64,000 bases of DNA from the NCBI RefSeq assembly GCF_964355755.1, contig NC_092675.1, forward strand, positions 22,298,412-22,362,411. Direction: 5' to 3'. The DNA comes from Antedon mediterranea (taxonomy: Eukaryota > Echinodermata > Crinoidea > Comatulida > Antedonidae). This document shows positions 1-10,417 of this stretch, in pieces. Below the pieces are notes generated by a model that saw only the letters and a program-made list of their open reading frames with translations, did not search any database and was not told the DNA's origin. Made by a program: the position numbers and the translations under genes. Every line of letters starts with the position of its first letter. Within the stretch, counting starts at the first letter, position 1.

Positions 1-300
1 GGAGCATATTTCTTCATGTTATAACCCACCATAAGAAAATAATTATTCTGATATATACTGTATAATTAATTTATATTTATAATTTATATTTATTTAAATT
101 TTGCATTGCATCGAGCACTTTAGTAATCAAGTTTACACCATACTTTAAAAAAGTTCGAATTCCTGACGTATGGGGCGCTATACAATTTTTTATTTTTACT
201 AAAACGATTTTACTTTCTTTTGTAATGATGAGGGCGTTGTTCATAAAATCATTTTTTAAAAGCGTTCCATATTCGATCGTCACAAACGGCGCGCATGGCA
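1..300. other. AT-rich intergenic sequence
   Basis: No gene, RNA or clear repeat is visible here. The sequence is AT-rich and leads into the TAGGCC palindrome cluster. Open frames are short and lack coding character. Confidence 0.5.
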
Positions 301-324
301 ACAAACAATTCCAATTCCAAAACT

Positions 325-1030
325 GGCTAGGCCTAGGCCTAGAACTTTTCAAATGCTACGTTAACAAATATTAGGCTAGTTTAAGGTATTTATGATTTAC
401 ACTTCGCTTTCAACTATCTTCGATCCTAACACTGATTAATATTTTTTTTTTTAGTTTCTAATTGTGTTATTTTATTTAGGCTAGGGCTAGGGGAGGCTAG
501 GCTAGGCCTACCGTAGGCCTAGGCCTAACCCCTAACCCTAGGCCTAGCTAGGCAAGGCCTAGCTATGCATAGCCCTACTAGGCTAGGGCCTAGCCTAGGC
601 TATATTTTATTTTTTGTTTTGAGGAGCCTATTCACCATTCTTTTAGGCTCCTCCACTTTATATTTATATATTTGTAAAGTGAAATAAATGAAATGAAATA
701 TAGGCCTAGGTTAGGCTAGGCCTATTATTAGTACTCATTAGCCTAGCCTAATTTAATTAAACCCTAATTAGGCCTAGGCTAGCTAGGCCCTGGCCTTAGT
801 TAGCTAGGCCTAGCCTAGCTAGGGTTTAGGCCTAATCAATAAATCAATCAATGGCTAGGCCTACTAGCCTACTACTACTAGGCCTAGGCCCTACTAACTA
901 GGGCCTAGGCCTACCTAGCTAGAGTAGGCCTAGGTTATATAGGCCTACTAAACTAAGAAGGTAGATAGGCCTAGGTAGGAGGCCTACTATTAGTAGGCTA
1001 GGTGTGGGACTAGCTACTACTAGACTTCTT
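325..1030. repeat. TAGGCC/CCTAGG palindrome cluster
   Basis: This stretch is dominated by interleaved short palindromes (AGGCCT, CCTAGG, CTAG), for example TAGGCCTAGGCCTAG, mixed with short AT-rich spacers. It includes a short telomere-like piece around 527-541 (CCCTAACCCTA). There is no fixed period, so this is a compositional cluster and not a tandem array. A second cluster lies at 24000-24240. Such runs are common in echinoderm and other marine deuterostome genomes. No coding potential is visible. Confidence 0.75.
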
Positions 1031-1373
1031 AGGGCCTAACACTACAGCGCCCTCTATGCTGTGTCAGCAGAGTTTTCTCATTTGCAATAATATTAATAAG
1101 GTTTATCGCAAATAGCTTGCATGATGGAAAGGGTTTGGGAGCAAACGTCACGACTCGTACACACAAACACCAAATTATGTACGTACGCATAAACCTTATG
1201 TCCAAGTTGGCCAAGTATTTCCTTGTGCTGCACTTATTGGCACTTGATTCGGTCCCAATAGGACTACCTCGTTGCGTTGGGGTCGCTAAGCCTAGATGGC
1301 TAATTGCAAATTTAAAAAAAAATTTTTGATATTTAATTTTTTTTCTCTTATCATATTAGGCCTTATATAAATC
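1031..1373 (+). promoter_or_regulatory. Upstream region of the NXNL2-like gene with a probable 5'UTR splice acceptor
   Basis: A pyrimidine-rich tract near 1337-1357 ends in a good acceptor (TCTTATCATATTAG, ending at 1358), about 15 bp before the ATG at 1374. The 5' untranslated region is therefore probably interrupted by an intron, with its first exon further upstream. The element AGCGCCCTCT at about 1048 is a motif seen again at 8940 and, inverted, near 57000. It may be a scrap of a dispersed repeat. No clear TATA-driven start site could be fixed. Confidence 0.35.
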
Positions 1374-1669
1374 ATGGCATCATTATTCAAAGGAAAGAGA
1401 CTTCTACGAACCAATGGCGAGGCCATTTTGGATACAGATGCCATATTGGATGGTAAGGTGATAGGCGTATACTTCTCAGCCAGTTGGTGTCCACCATGTC
1501 GTCAATTTACACCCGTCCTTGCTAATTTATATCAAGAAATAAAAGACAAGAAATATCCATTTGAAGTAGTGTTTGTGTCAGTTAACGAAGATTCTGAACA
1601 ATTGAAGCAATATCTTATTGAAGATCATGGTGATTGGCTGCACTTGCCATTTACAAGTCCTTTCACAAA
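1374..1669 (+). CDS. NXNL2: NXNL2-like exon 1 (WCPPC active site)
   Basis: This exon has 98 complete codons plus two bases. It starts at the ATG after a short leader and ends at a GTATTT donor. Reading through the donor continues open to a stop at 1827-1829. An intron-retained transcript would therefore encode a 151-residue variant with an unrelated tail, similar in principle to the short forms made from vertebrate NXNL genes. Confidence 0.85.
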
Positions 1670-2410
1670 GTATTTACTGTTTTTGTCTTTACTTTTCTTA
1701 GTACAGTATGCAAGACCGAAACCATTAAAAAAGGCAGCACTGCTCCAATTTTGGACATGGAGTAGAACAAGTCCTCTACGAAAACCTCTTGTCACGCGTT
1801 GGGTGGGTGCTCACTCACTGAGAGTGTAATAAAAATGAAATTGCATTTTGCATAACGACACTCCACTCTCTCAAGAGTGTTGTATAACATTGAGATTGCT
1901 ACTAACACTTTATATCATCTGACCACCAAATTAACATAAAAGCTATCTGCTACTTAACTCAATTGATACTATAGCACACCATTTTTAAAAGAAAGTAGCA
2001 GAACATAATATGAATGGTATATAAGATTTTATTCCAATATTGCATTATTTATTTAAATAACTTATAACAATACACCATCCTTTTCAAACTGTAATACTGA
2101 ACTTAACAACAAAAGAATTTGGATTTTGGTTTTAAAGTGTGCAGTTTTGGAAGATTTAAGTGGTCATAATTATTTAAATAGTTTTAATAACATTTAATTG
2201 TTTATTGTTTACAGTGAACTAACAGAATTGTTTCATATACAAGCTATTCCAAAACTGATCATCTTGAAACCTTCTGGAGAAGTGATCACAACCCTTGGAC
2301 GAAAAATGATACAGGAGAAAGGAAGTGTTTGCATTCGTAGTTGGCTAGAAGCTGCTGAGACTACTACAACCAGATATGAAGATAAAAAGAAAGATGCTAT
2401 GGTTGAATGA
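1374..2410 (+). CDS. NXNL2: Nucleoredoxin-like protein 2 (thioredoxin-fold), two exons
   Basis: The coding exons are 1374-1669 and 2215-2410, giving 163 residues, close to vertebrate NXNL2 length. Exon 1 ends AA|GTATTT and exon 2 follows TTTACAG. The split codon AA|T joins in phase 2 and makes the segment SPFTNELTEL. Residues 38-42 are WCPPC, the tryparedoxin/nucleoredoxin active site inside FSASWCPPCRQFTP, and both redox cysteines are kept. The conserved cis-proline region reads IQAIPKLIILKPSGEVIT. The C-terminal RSWLEAAE matches the family ending. The family are small thioredoxin-fold proteins; vertebrate members protect photoreceptors and neurons and include redox-active long forms. Enzymatic competence is inferred from the intact CPPC. 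No signal peptide is visible, so it is presumably cytosolic. The paralogue NXNL1 is the main alternative, but the C-terminal half fits NXNL2 better. Confidence 0.88.
2215..2410 (+). CDS. NXNL2: NXNL2-like exon 2 (C-terminal half and stop)
   Basis: The exon begins after the acceptor at 2211-2214 and ends with TGA at 2408-2410. It encodes the cis-Pro strand (AIPKL), the final beta-hairpin and the last helix (SWLEAAE), then a lysine-rich tail. Confidence 0.87.
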
Positions 2411-2592
2411 ATGGATCTTTTTCATGAGAAAAGTAATTCAGAAGAAAGGAAGTGTTTGCATTCGTAGTTGGCTAGAAGCTGCTGGAACTACTAGTATAAC
2501 CAGATATGAAGTAAAAAAGAAAGATGCTGTGGTGGTTGAATGAATGGATCTTTTTCACGAGAAAAGTAATTCAGAAGAAAGGAAGTGTTTGA
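2312..2592 (+). repeat. Tandem partial duplication of the NXNL2 3' end (period about 130 bp)
   Basis: The block starting GAGAAAGGAAGTGTTTGCAT in the last exon recurs at about 2440-2570 and starts a third time at about 2572. Copy 2 repeats the SWLEAA coding sequence, the end of the ORF with TGAATGAATGG, and the following ATGGATCTTTTTCA segment, with small indels (GAACTACTAG, GTAAAAAAG). Copies 2 and 3 lie beyond the stop codon and are presumably 3'UTR. They form a local tandem duplication of the gene's own end, not a separate gene. Confidence 0.8.
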
Positions 2593-4200
2593 AAGTCCCA
2601 AAAGGAAAAATTGGGACCTTATTTCGCTTATGAGACTTCAAAATAATTCCATCAAAGAGGTTTGTTCTATTGACTGCATGTACTGAAAATTATTCAGTGG
2701 TTATTGACAACATTTATAGTAAACTTGGTCAGAGATTTGTGGTAGCGGTAGGTGATGATCAACTGGTTAATTCATTAAGATGCACACTATGATGCTCCAC
2801 GCCAACTATGAAGAAAAGAGGTGTGTGAAGCAGCAACTGCAATTAGTTGAAGCCTTTAGTAAGATAAAATAGTATGTAGTTAATTCAGACTGGGCACAAA
2901 AAAAGTATGCAAAAAGTCCAAATCCACCATAAAACAATTGAAAACAAACTAGTTCTCCAGCCAGTTGGTTTAGAGAGAACAATAGTTACTCACTTTAAAC
3001 ACTGGGGTAGAGTAAAGGTGTCTGGCTTGGCCAAATGCATATTACTACCCCGGTGTACTAGTCCACACAAACACAGCCACTGTCACACACAGCCACTGTG
3101 CAAATTGGTACTGGACCGTTTTAGAGGTGTTTACCACCTGTTGGTCCAGATCCTTCACTAACTGAGTTAGTGAGAAGTCGAATAAATAAAAAATAAATAC
3201 TATAAATTACCCTTAACTAAATTTATTTATTTTTAGTTTTGCCTTAGCAGATAATTTTTTGTAGCCTGACCCAAACAAGTGAAATTGCAAAATTCTGGTA
3301 AATTAACTGAAACTACAGTTAGTTTAAAAGACAGTTGACATTTTATTTCAAGCAACATTATAAATTGATGTAAAGCGCTGATTATGATATAATGATAGAA
3401 ATTAATTAATATATGTTTGGTTTTTTTTACTTGCCACTTCAGTCTTTAATAAACTGTTTGTTCACTGTTGTAACAAATCGTTTACAGGAAGGAATGAATC
3501 TTTAGATAACCACTTCTTTCACTATTAAGTGTAACTTTGTATATAAATTTGGTTGACCAAATAGTTTTCTCATAATATTCAAAGCAATCAATTTAACCAT
3601 GAAATTCTAACAATGTGCTGTTTTCAATACAAGCGCAGACTTATTTTGATAAACTTGCGAAGTTCACTCTACTGTAACTATCAATAATACCAACGCCATC
3701 TTGAATTATATTGAATAGAGCTAGATTTAGTCAAAAGTTATTGGATGAGAAGTTTCCAAGTTACTTCTAACAACAAGACAAGGGTTCGTTAAGGTGGCTA
3801 CGCCTGTATCATTTGTTGATGGTTGCACTCCCTTTGTCTGTCTGTGACAATAACAATACTCTTTTTATTCTGATGACGATTGTATGGGTAATTCGCGCTT
3901 GTGCAAATTCAAAACTGTGTTGTCTATCTATCACCAAGAAATGGTGATGTTAGGGATTCTGGGCCTCTGCCAGTCTGTAGTGCTGTCTCTCTTTCATCAG
4001 CATGACATGGTGTTCCATGTATTGCTGTAGCCTTTTCTGCTTTTTGGTTGCTTTTCCAGAATGTACACTTTGCTACTGGCAGATCCAGCATAAATCTGAT
4101 GGTATGTAATTTTTTGAGCGATAAATTGTTTCCAGGTTTTTGGAAAGTTAGTATAAATAAATTGTTATTATTAAATAATTAATTTTTCCTGCTTTATCTA
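2593..4200. other. Intergenic sequence downstream of NXNL2
   Basis: No gene is recognised. The stretch around 2990-3200 has unusually mixed composition and ends in AATAAATAAAAAATAAA, so it could be the 3' end of a non-LTR element or an old transcript end. The rest is AT-rich. Confidence 0.4.
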
Positions 4201-4204
4201 AATT

Positions 4205-5690
4205 ATTAATCCTACACATCTGATAACAAAACAGATAGAATATATGTCACTCGGCGAACAGAATTGCAGACACCGTAAAAATATTTTTCTGCCGCGACTT
4301 CTCTGTGGTCCAAGTGGTAATGAATCAGTTGGGCTGACGATTTGAAAGTTAGCTGGGTATTTTTTCTTGGGTGTCGTAGGGTGCTGGCTATTCCGAAGTC
4401 TGATAGCATCACTCTATAGCAGACACATCGTAGTGGATAAAGATGTTCCTTGCTGCTTCTACGTCATTATGGAGAATTCCTCGTTGGTGCATGATGTTGA
4501 GGTCAATGATAACCTCTCTTGTCATGAATATGCAATCAAGCTCACTCCATGATGGATGTCCAGTTCGCAATACTTTTAGTGCTGTTGTACTAGGGTTAGA
4601 GTATTCCCCAACGCACCATGCAACATACATTGGCTTGGAGAAAGATGGCCACGACACGAGGACCTGAATGTTGGTCACTCAACAACTCCAGTTAGCTAGG
4701 TATTTTTCCTTTGGTGTCGTAGGGGGCTGGCCATTCCGAAGGCTGATACTGATAGCTTCGCTCTATAGCAGGCACATGGTGGATAAGGATGTTTCTTGTT
4801 GCTACGTCATTATGGAGAATTCCTCGTTGGTGCATGATGTTGAGGTCAATGATAACCTTGTCATGAATATGCAATCAAGTTCACTCAATGATGGATGTCC
4901 AGTTCGCAATACTTTCAGTGCTGTTGTACTGGATAGGGTAAGAGTATTCCTAACGCACTGATGCACCATGCAACCATGGCTTGGAGAAAGATGGCCACAA
5001 CACAAGGACCTGAATGTTGGTCACTCAACAACTCCAGTTAACTATGTATTTTTTCTTTGATGTTGTAGGGTGCTGGCCATTCCGAAGTCTGATATCTTCG
5101 CTCTATAGCAGACACATCATGGTCGATAAAGATGTTTCCTGCTGCTACGTCATTATGGAGAATTCCTCGTTGGTGCATGACGTTGAGGTCAATGATAACA
5201 TCTTTTGTCATGAATGCAATCAAGCTTACTCAATGATGGATGTCCAGTTCGCAATACTTTCAGTGCTGTTGTACTGAATAGGGTAAGAGTATTCCTAATG
5301 TATTCCTAATTCCATGCAACCATGGCTTGGAGAAAGATGGCCACAACACAAGGACCTGAATGTTGGTCACTCAACAACTCCAGTTAACTATGTATTTTTT
5401 CTTTGATGGTGCTGGCCATTCCGAAGTCTGATATCTTCGCTCTATAGCAGACACATCATGGTGGATAAAGATGTTCCTTGCTGCTTCTACGTCATTATGG
5501 AGAATTCCTTGTTGGTGCATGATGTTGAGGTCAATGATAACATCTTTTGTCATGAATATGCAATCAAGCTTACTCAATGATGGATGTCCAGTTCGCAATA
5601 CTTTCAGTGCTGTTGTACTGGATAGGGTAAAAGTATTCCCCAATGCACTGATGCACCATACAACATACATACATCCTTTTAAGCAAATTG
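4205..5690 (-). pseudogene. Array of about four decayed protein-kinase domain fragments
   Basis: On the minus strand, a unit encoding the kinase catalytic loop (MHQRGILHNDVAARNI, an HxD-AARN type loop) followed by an activation-loop motif (SDFGIASTL) is repeated. Its plus-strand anchor, GTCATTATGGAGAATTCC, starts at 4463, 4806, 5149 and 5491, so the spacing is about 343 bp. The unit also covers an upstream helix-like stretch (KVLRTGHPSWSELDCIF). The lowest-coordinate copy runs on to an APE-like LDxxEV segment and a SPSDIYSI helix-F motif, but in shifted frames. In most copies the catalytic loop and the DFG motif are in different frames or separated by small indels. No copy encodes a full kinase domain (about 270 residues). 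The loop type suggests tyrosine-kinase-like ancestry. This is a dead, tandemly amplified fragment. Confidence 0.75.
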
Positions 5691-6208
5691 CAGTCTTTTT
5701 ACTCTACTCTACAGCTCACTATGTCGGTCGGGTAGACTCAAGTTTGAGCACTCAACTGCAGCCATGTATATGGCCTTGTTTCTTAAGTTCCTCGATACTT
5801 TAAGGAACTTTAGATATGGCAGCAACATCCATTGCCACACCCTCCCAAGCCCGTTTTTTTTACTTTCCTGTGATTAGGTTGCTCAAACTGCCGTTTATTA
5901 CATTTTTTCTTTTACTGACTCCGTCAATCAATGCTGATATTTCTGACGCTGTGAAATTAACGTTTCTTTTTTCTTTTTCTGCCTTTTCCATCCTTGTAAG
6001 TATAATATTATGATGACACGTTATTACCAGTACAAAGGGGACGAACTTTTTTTAAATTATCAATCAATCGAACTTAAACGTTCTCACGCTTTGCCCATCG
6101 ATAATTTACTAATTATCACCGTCAAATTTGCAATAAAATTTTTTCAATATAAGAAAACATTGAAAATATTATGTTGATAACCTCGTTTTGAATAATAAAT
6201 AAGACATT
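5691..6208. other. Intergenic sequence without recognisable features
   Basis: There are short open frames only. A hydrophobic stretch at 5816-6013 lacks any recognised family signature and is probably fortuitous. Confidence 0.4.
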
Positions 6209-7005
6209 TACTTGTCATTTTCTTTCATTTGGTCCAGTTCTGCATCTTTGAAATACAATTCCTCTTTCACAAGCCTAAAAATAAACAAAAAATTCATTTT
6301 TTTTGCCAGGATGTGCTTAAATTCTTATTTTAAGTTATATACCTGTTTGTAAGACAGATACTTACTCCGGAGAGGTCATTGTTATAGCGCTTTAATTTGC
6401 ACTTTCCTAACTGCATATCTAAAGATAAAAGAAGAAAACATCATAGAAAATGTAAAGGCATTTTTTTCCAATTCCAGATTTTAAAGACTCCAGTGGATTG
6501 TTCACATGGGGAAAAGCAGAGCCACAATCAATCTCCTGTGTCAATGAAGGTTGAAAAGGCTTTAATAGAAGCAATATTTTTTTTTATAGTTTTAATTCCT
6601 TCTTCATGACCTTTGATTTCAAATCTTCTTTCATATCAGCATGTCTGAAAAGTAAAACGATACAGTTATTGTTTTTTAACCGAATCCCAAAGGTTTAATT
6701 GACTAACTCGCTGTTCAGTTTTTCCACCTGTTGATCCAACTTTGATATTTGTTCCTCTTTAAATTTGAATTATTTGATCTGATGTTCAGTCTCTTCTTTA
6801 TTCATTCTGTAACACAAAAAGAGATGAAAGTCCAAACGCTGTAAAAATGGTTATGTTTTAGACTTTTACATTCGGGCATTTATGTAATCTTTTATTAGGT
6901 TTTTTTTAATGTATCTGTTATTTTGCAATGCCAAAAAATTATCCATCTTCGCCATACATACCTCATGTTAAGAGATTTTTCTGTTTGTTTTAAAGTACTT
7001 TCAGC
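6209..7005 (-). pseudogene. Decayed coiled-coil gene fragment (several exon-like blocks)
   Basis: Minus-strand blocks look like exons. Block A (7005-6962) follows TTTTTGTAG and ends at GTATGT, reading AESTLKQTEKSLNM. Block B (6806-6708) follows TGTGTTACAG. Its phase fits A and it reads MNKEETEHQIK, a stop, then FKFKEEQISKLDQQVEKLNSE. Block C starts at 6644 after CTTTTCAG, joins B in phase, and reads HADMKEDLKSK. Further blocks at about 6420-6364 and 6276-6209 (LVKEELYFKDAELDQMKEND) are also charged and heptad-like. The in-frame TAA in block B and the phase break between the last two blocks argue for a dead copy. The parent coiled-coil protein is not identifiable. A living gene with different exon borders remains possible. 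Confidence 0.42.
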
Positions 7006-7796
7006 CTACAAAAACAATAACGTTATTTGATTATTCCAATCCTGAGTACAAACATATCTCTATTTTATTTCTCCCATGATTATCAAGTTACTTGTCATAG
7101 AAATCAATATCAAACTTTTCGAGACTAGACAACTCAGTCAGCGATTAAGCAAGAATACTGAGCATGCCCAGAAACATGACCATGTGCGGGACGTTTTAGT
7201 TGTTCTAACTATAATGCGTCCTCAAATTTCTATGTATTTATCAACATGAAATGTTTAGTGGAATTTTCTTCTTCAATAATTTCTTGCTCTGCTATTCAAG
7301 CGTATGGCCTGCTTTGAACACTTTAATTTTTTCAAAGTTTTTCCTGATTTTTCTAGGCTGATTTATTTTTCTTCCTTTAAGCTGCAACAGCAAATGTATT
7401 TGTAAAGCTTACCCTGATTAAGTATGTTGGCTATGGTTTTAACATTAGACAGGTTAGCAACAGACTAGTCGGTACTTTACTACCATGCTCGATGTAGATA
7501 CACTAACTGATTCATAACAACTATGAGAATGCTCTTTAGACATGTTTGAATACAACGCACACGACATAAGTGTACATTCTTAATCTGATATGCGTATAAA
7601 CATAATTAATAATGCATCGTTATGTAATACATGTAATAACGCTTAACCTTAAATACAACATCCTCTCCGATGAGAAACTCTCATAATATTAAAACTAAAG
7701 AAAACGTAAATTATGACTTATAAACTTTCGAACAATAACATTATGATCATGAAAATACATTTTTACAACTTCAAAATATGATACACTTAGAATCTA
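7006..7796. other. AT-rich intergenic sequence
   Basis: No coding or repeat signature was recognised between the coiled-coil blocks and the retrotransposon scrap. Confidence 0.4.
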
Positions 7797-7926
7797 GTTT
7801 AACTAATATTGAAACTGGCCGTTTGTATGTTTTTCTGGTATTAGTTACGTTGACCTCTGCCACTCTCACTCGGCCATCTTCACTTTGATAAACTTTGGTA
7901 ACTTTTCCAATCAACCACTGTTGAAC
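7797..7926 (-). mobile_element. BEL/Pao-type retrotransposon scrap (polyprotein C-terminal domain)
   Basis: The minus strand is open for about 43 codons and reads QQWLIGKVTKVYQSEDGRVR, then VAEVNVTN and KRPVSILV. The pattern W-x-x-G-x-V, then DGxVRVA-x-V, then RP-x-x-x-L, matches the small C-terminal domain (DUF5641 type) after the integrase in BEL/Pao and related LTR elements. Stops flank it immediately upstream on that strand, and no other polyprotein region or LTR was found. It is an isolated relic. Confidence 0.6.
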
Positions 7927-9990
7927 TTATTATTAGCTTCTTTATTTTACATACAGGGTGCGATGCCAACATGAGGATGGAAAAAAACAGGAATAAAACC
8001 AGTTTATTATACACTTCACAAATCTGTGGAGTCAATAAAAACCATTTAACCACTGTGTTTTAACAACTCATGTACGCGTTACATCAGAGGCATGCATATT
8101 GCAACTATTAGCTGACCGCTGTTGGTTTTTGACATCTTTGCACATGTAAATCAAACTTGATTATAGGGGCAAATGATCTTCTCAAATATGTCTTCATTTC
8201 TAGGTTGCTGTGAGCCAATTATTAACACAATATCATCTATCTACCTTTAACTTCTCACTTTCCATTTTTGTTGCAATTAATGTTTCCATTTGTAGAGTCT
8301 TGTTCTCTATCAATCTTATGTTGAGGTGAAAGAATAATACTAATTTATTAAGTCTCTGGCTGTGGTAGTCCTGGCTAAATAGAGAGTTTGTTTATCCTTT
8401 TCTGTTCTATAATGGAAATATTATTTTGCAGTCTCCGAGTCAAGTACAAATAAACTGTATTGGCATTGTGATCGAGTTCTAAATTCTTCTCAATACTCAT
8501 CAGCACTCATTTTACTCCATGTGTATGTAAACAATTTTTTTTTTTTGTAGAACAGAATTTACTGTTACATTGTATATTATTTGGGCCAAAGGCCATATAT
8601 TAATAAATGTTTCTTGGATCATTCCAAGGAAAGAAGAAGAAGAAGTAAGCTAAAATTCCCTGAGTAAGAAGGTGTGCTGCCACTTGGATTGGTGACATTA
8701 ATATAATCATAATTTAATAATATATAATAATAATCATTTTCATCGATTTGTAGAAAACAGGTGTCCATTACTGGATTTGTGGCCTTGTGTGTGGCCTAAA
8801 ATGGAATCTTTCTGTGAACCTACATATTTACGGTTGTAAATGTGTTGAGCAGTCACACACTTTAATATTCATACGTACATGAATGTTTTTATGCTACTTT
8901 ATTATCTTGTGCAAGTCCTAAAGTCCTTCTTAATATGTATAGCGCCCTCTCTGACTATTAATGTAGATTTTACTTTTTTTTAGTTGAAGATGTTATAGAC
9001 TTAGCAAACAATATACAGTATATATTATAGACCAAGGCAAATCCTCGGAACCTGAACAAGCCACACCCAAGGATCATAATAAAATTGAATGCAAAATACA
9101 TGTACCACTATATTGCTGTCTCTTCATTTCTAAAAAGCTGTAAACATGCTTGTGAATATCTAAAAATAAAAACCGACAAATTAGTAAAAGTTTTTGGGAG
9201 TTCTGTCTGGTCTGCCCCTTTGAATTATTTTGGTATAACTAGTAATATAACTATTTCCTCTATATTATGAAGAATAATAAGTAGTATCATCGTGCAAAAT
9301 AAGGGTTCTAAAAATGTAGTACAGGTTTAATTTTGCCCACACAATTCACAGTACGGTGAACCATATTTTACAATTTACATCATAAAAAGGTAAATAAACA
9401 GTTAAATATTCATTTAGTATGTTGAACATTGTAAATTATTAACCCTAGTAATATACTTGGCCTACTCTGATCTAAAATTAGAAATCCACATTATTCATGC
9501 TATAGGAAACAGTTGTGTACATATAATGTCATGCTATACATTTAAATGATATGACACATGATTCAATCTTCCTTAATTTAAAGTTCATTATATATTTTAT
9601 TGGTCTTTTAAAATGTTATCTTTAATTGATCATTCGATTTATTCTTTACTAATTTGTCTTGTTGTAGACATGTTTTATCACACTAGGTCTAGACGAATAG
9701 TTTTTATTTTAGTTTTTTTGTTGATTTACGAATAGCCCAAAGGCTTTAGTCCCTATCTGCCTTCTGCAAACTAAACATTTGTCATAGTTCTAGGCTTATA
9801 ATTTGAATTCATAATTCAAAGAAAACTTTAATGATTTTTAAGAAGGAAAGTGATACTGTGAACAGTGGGACTGCTATGAACGTATAGTGGTAGTGTTTGT
9901 ACAGTCTTTCTATACCCTTTTACAATACATCAGTCTCAATCTGCATTCCTGCTCATTACCTACTATCCTTGTTTCTCTATCCACACTTTG
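7927..9990. other. Intergenic sequence
   Basis: No gene is recognised. There are AT-rich stretches, a (GAA)n run near 8630-8645 and an AGCGCCCTCT motif near 8940. Confidence 0.4.
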
Positions 9991-9992
9991 GA

Positions 9993-10417
9993 TCACATTG
10001 AGAAATGTATATGTTCTTTCTTAATTCCGAATTGTTCAAAAAACTCCTCCAGCTGATTCAACTCCTCATTATCCTCTAATGACTGGAGCAAAACATTGTC
10101 TATAGGGTGGTCATCCCTTTTTGATGAGCAGCTTGGGTTTTCAATAATTTTGAGCTGTTTGTTACACATACACATAAATTTGATGTAAATTCTATATGAA
10201 ATGTTTCTGTTCGGTTCTCTTGTTTTGTGACCTTTATGTTGCCAAAATCTATTTCTTCTTCCCATATATCATTATCAATAGCAAACCGTCCACATCTCTC
10301 TTGTGCGCGCTCGCAAAGCCAATCTTTCCAAATTATACATTTCGTATTTAATTGAAATGTCCCCTGGTCAAAAGTCCTCACTAATACCATTATTTTTGTG
10401 TTGCTGAGAGACAGCAT
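9993..10417 (-). other. Unassigned coding-like island (two overlapping frames)
   Basis: Two minus-strand frames look protein-like. One (10417-10100) contains KCIIWKDWLCERAQERCGRF and DIWEEEIDFGN. The other (10265-9993) ends with NEELNQLEEFFEQFGIKKEH and a stop. A single frameshift around 10200 would join them, so this may be a pseudogene or two exon pieces. Amino-acid composition (W, C and charged residues) is less AT-driven than in the surroundings. No family was recognised. Confidence 0.3.
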
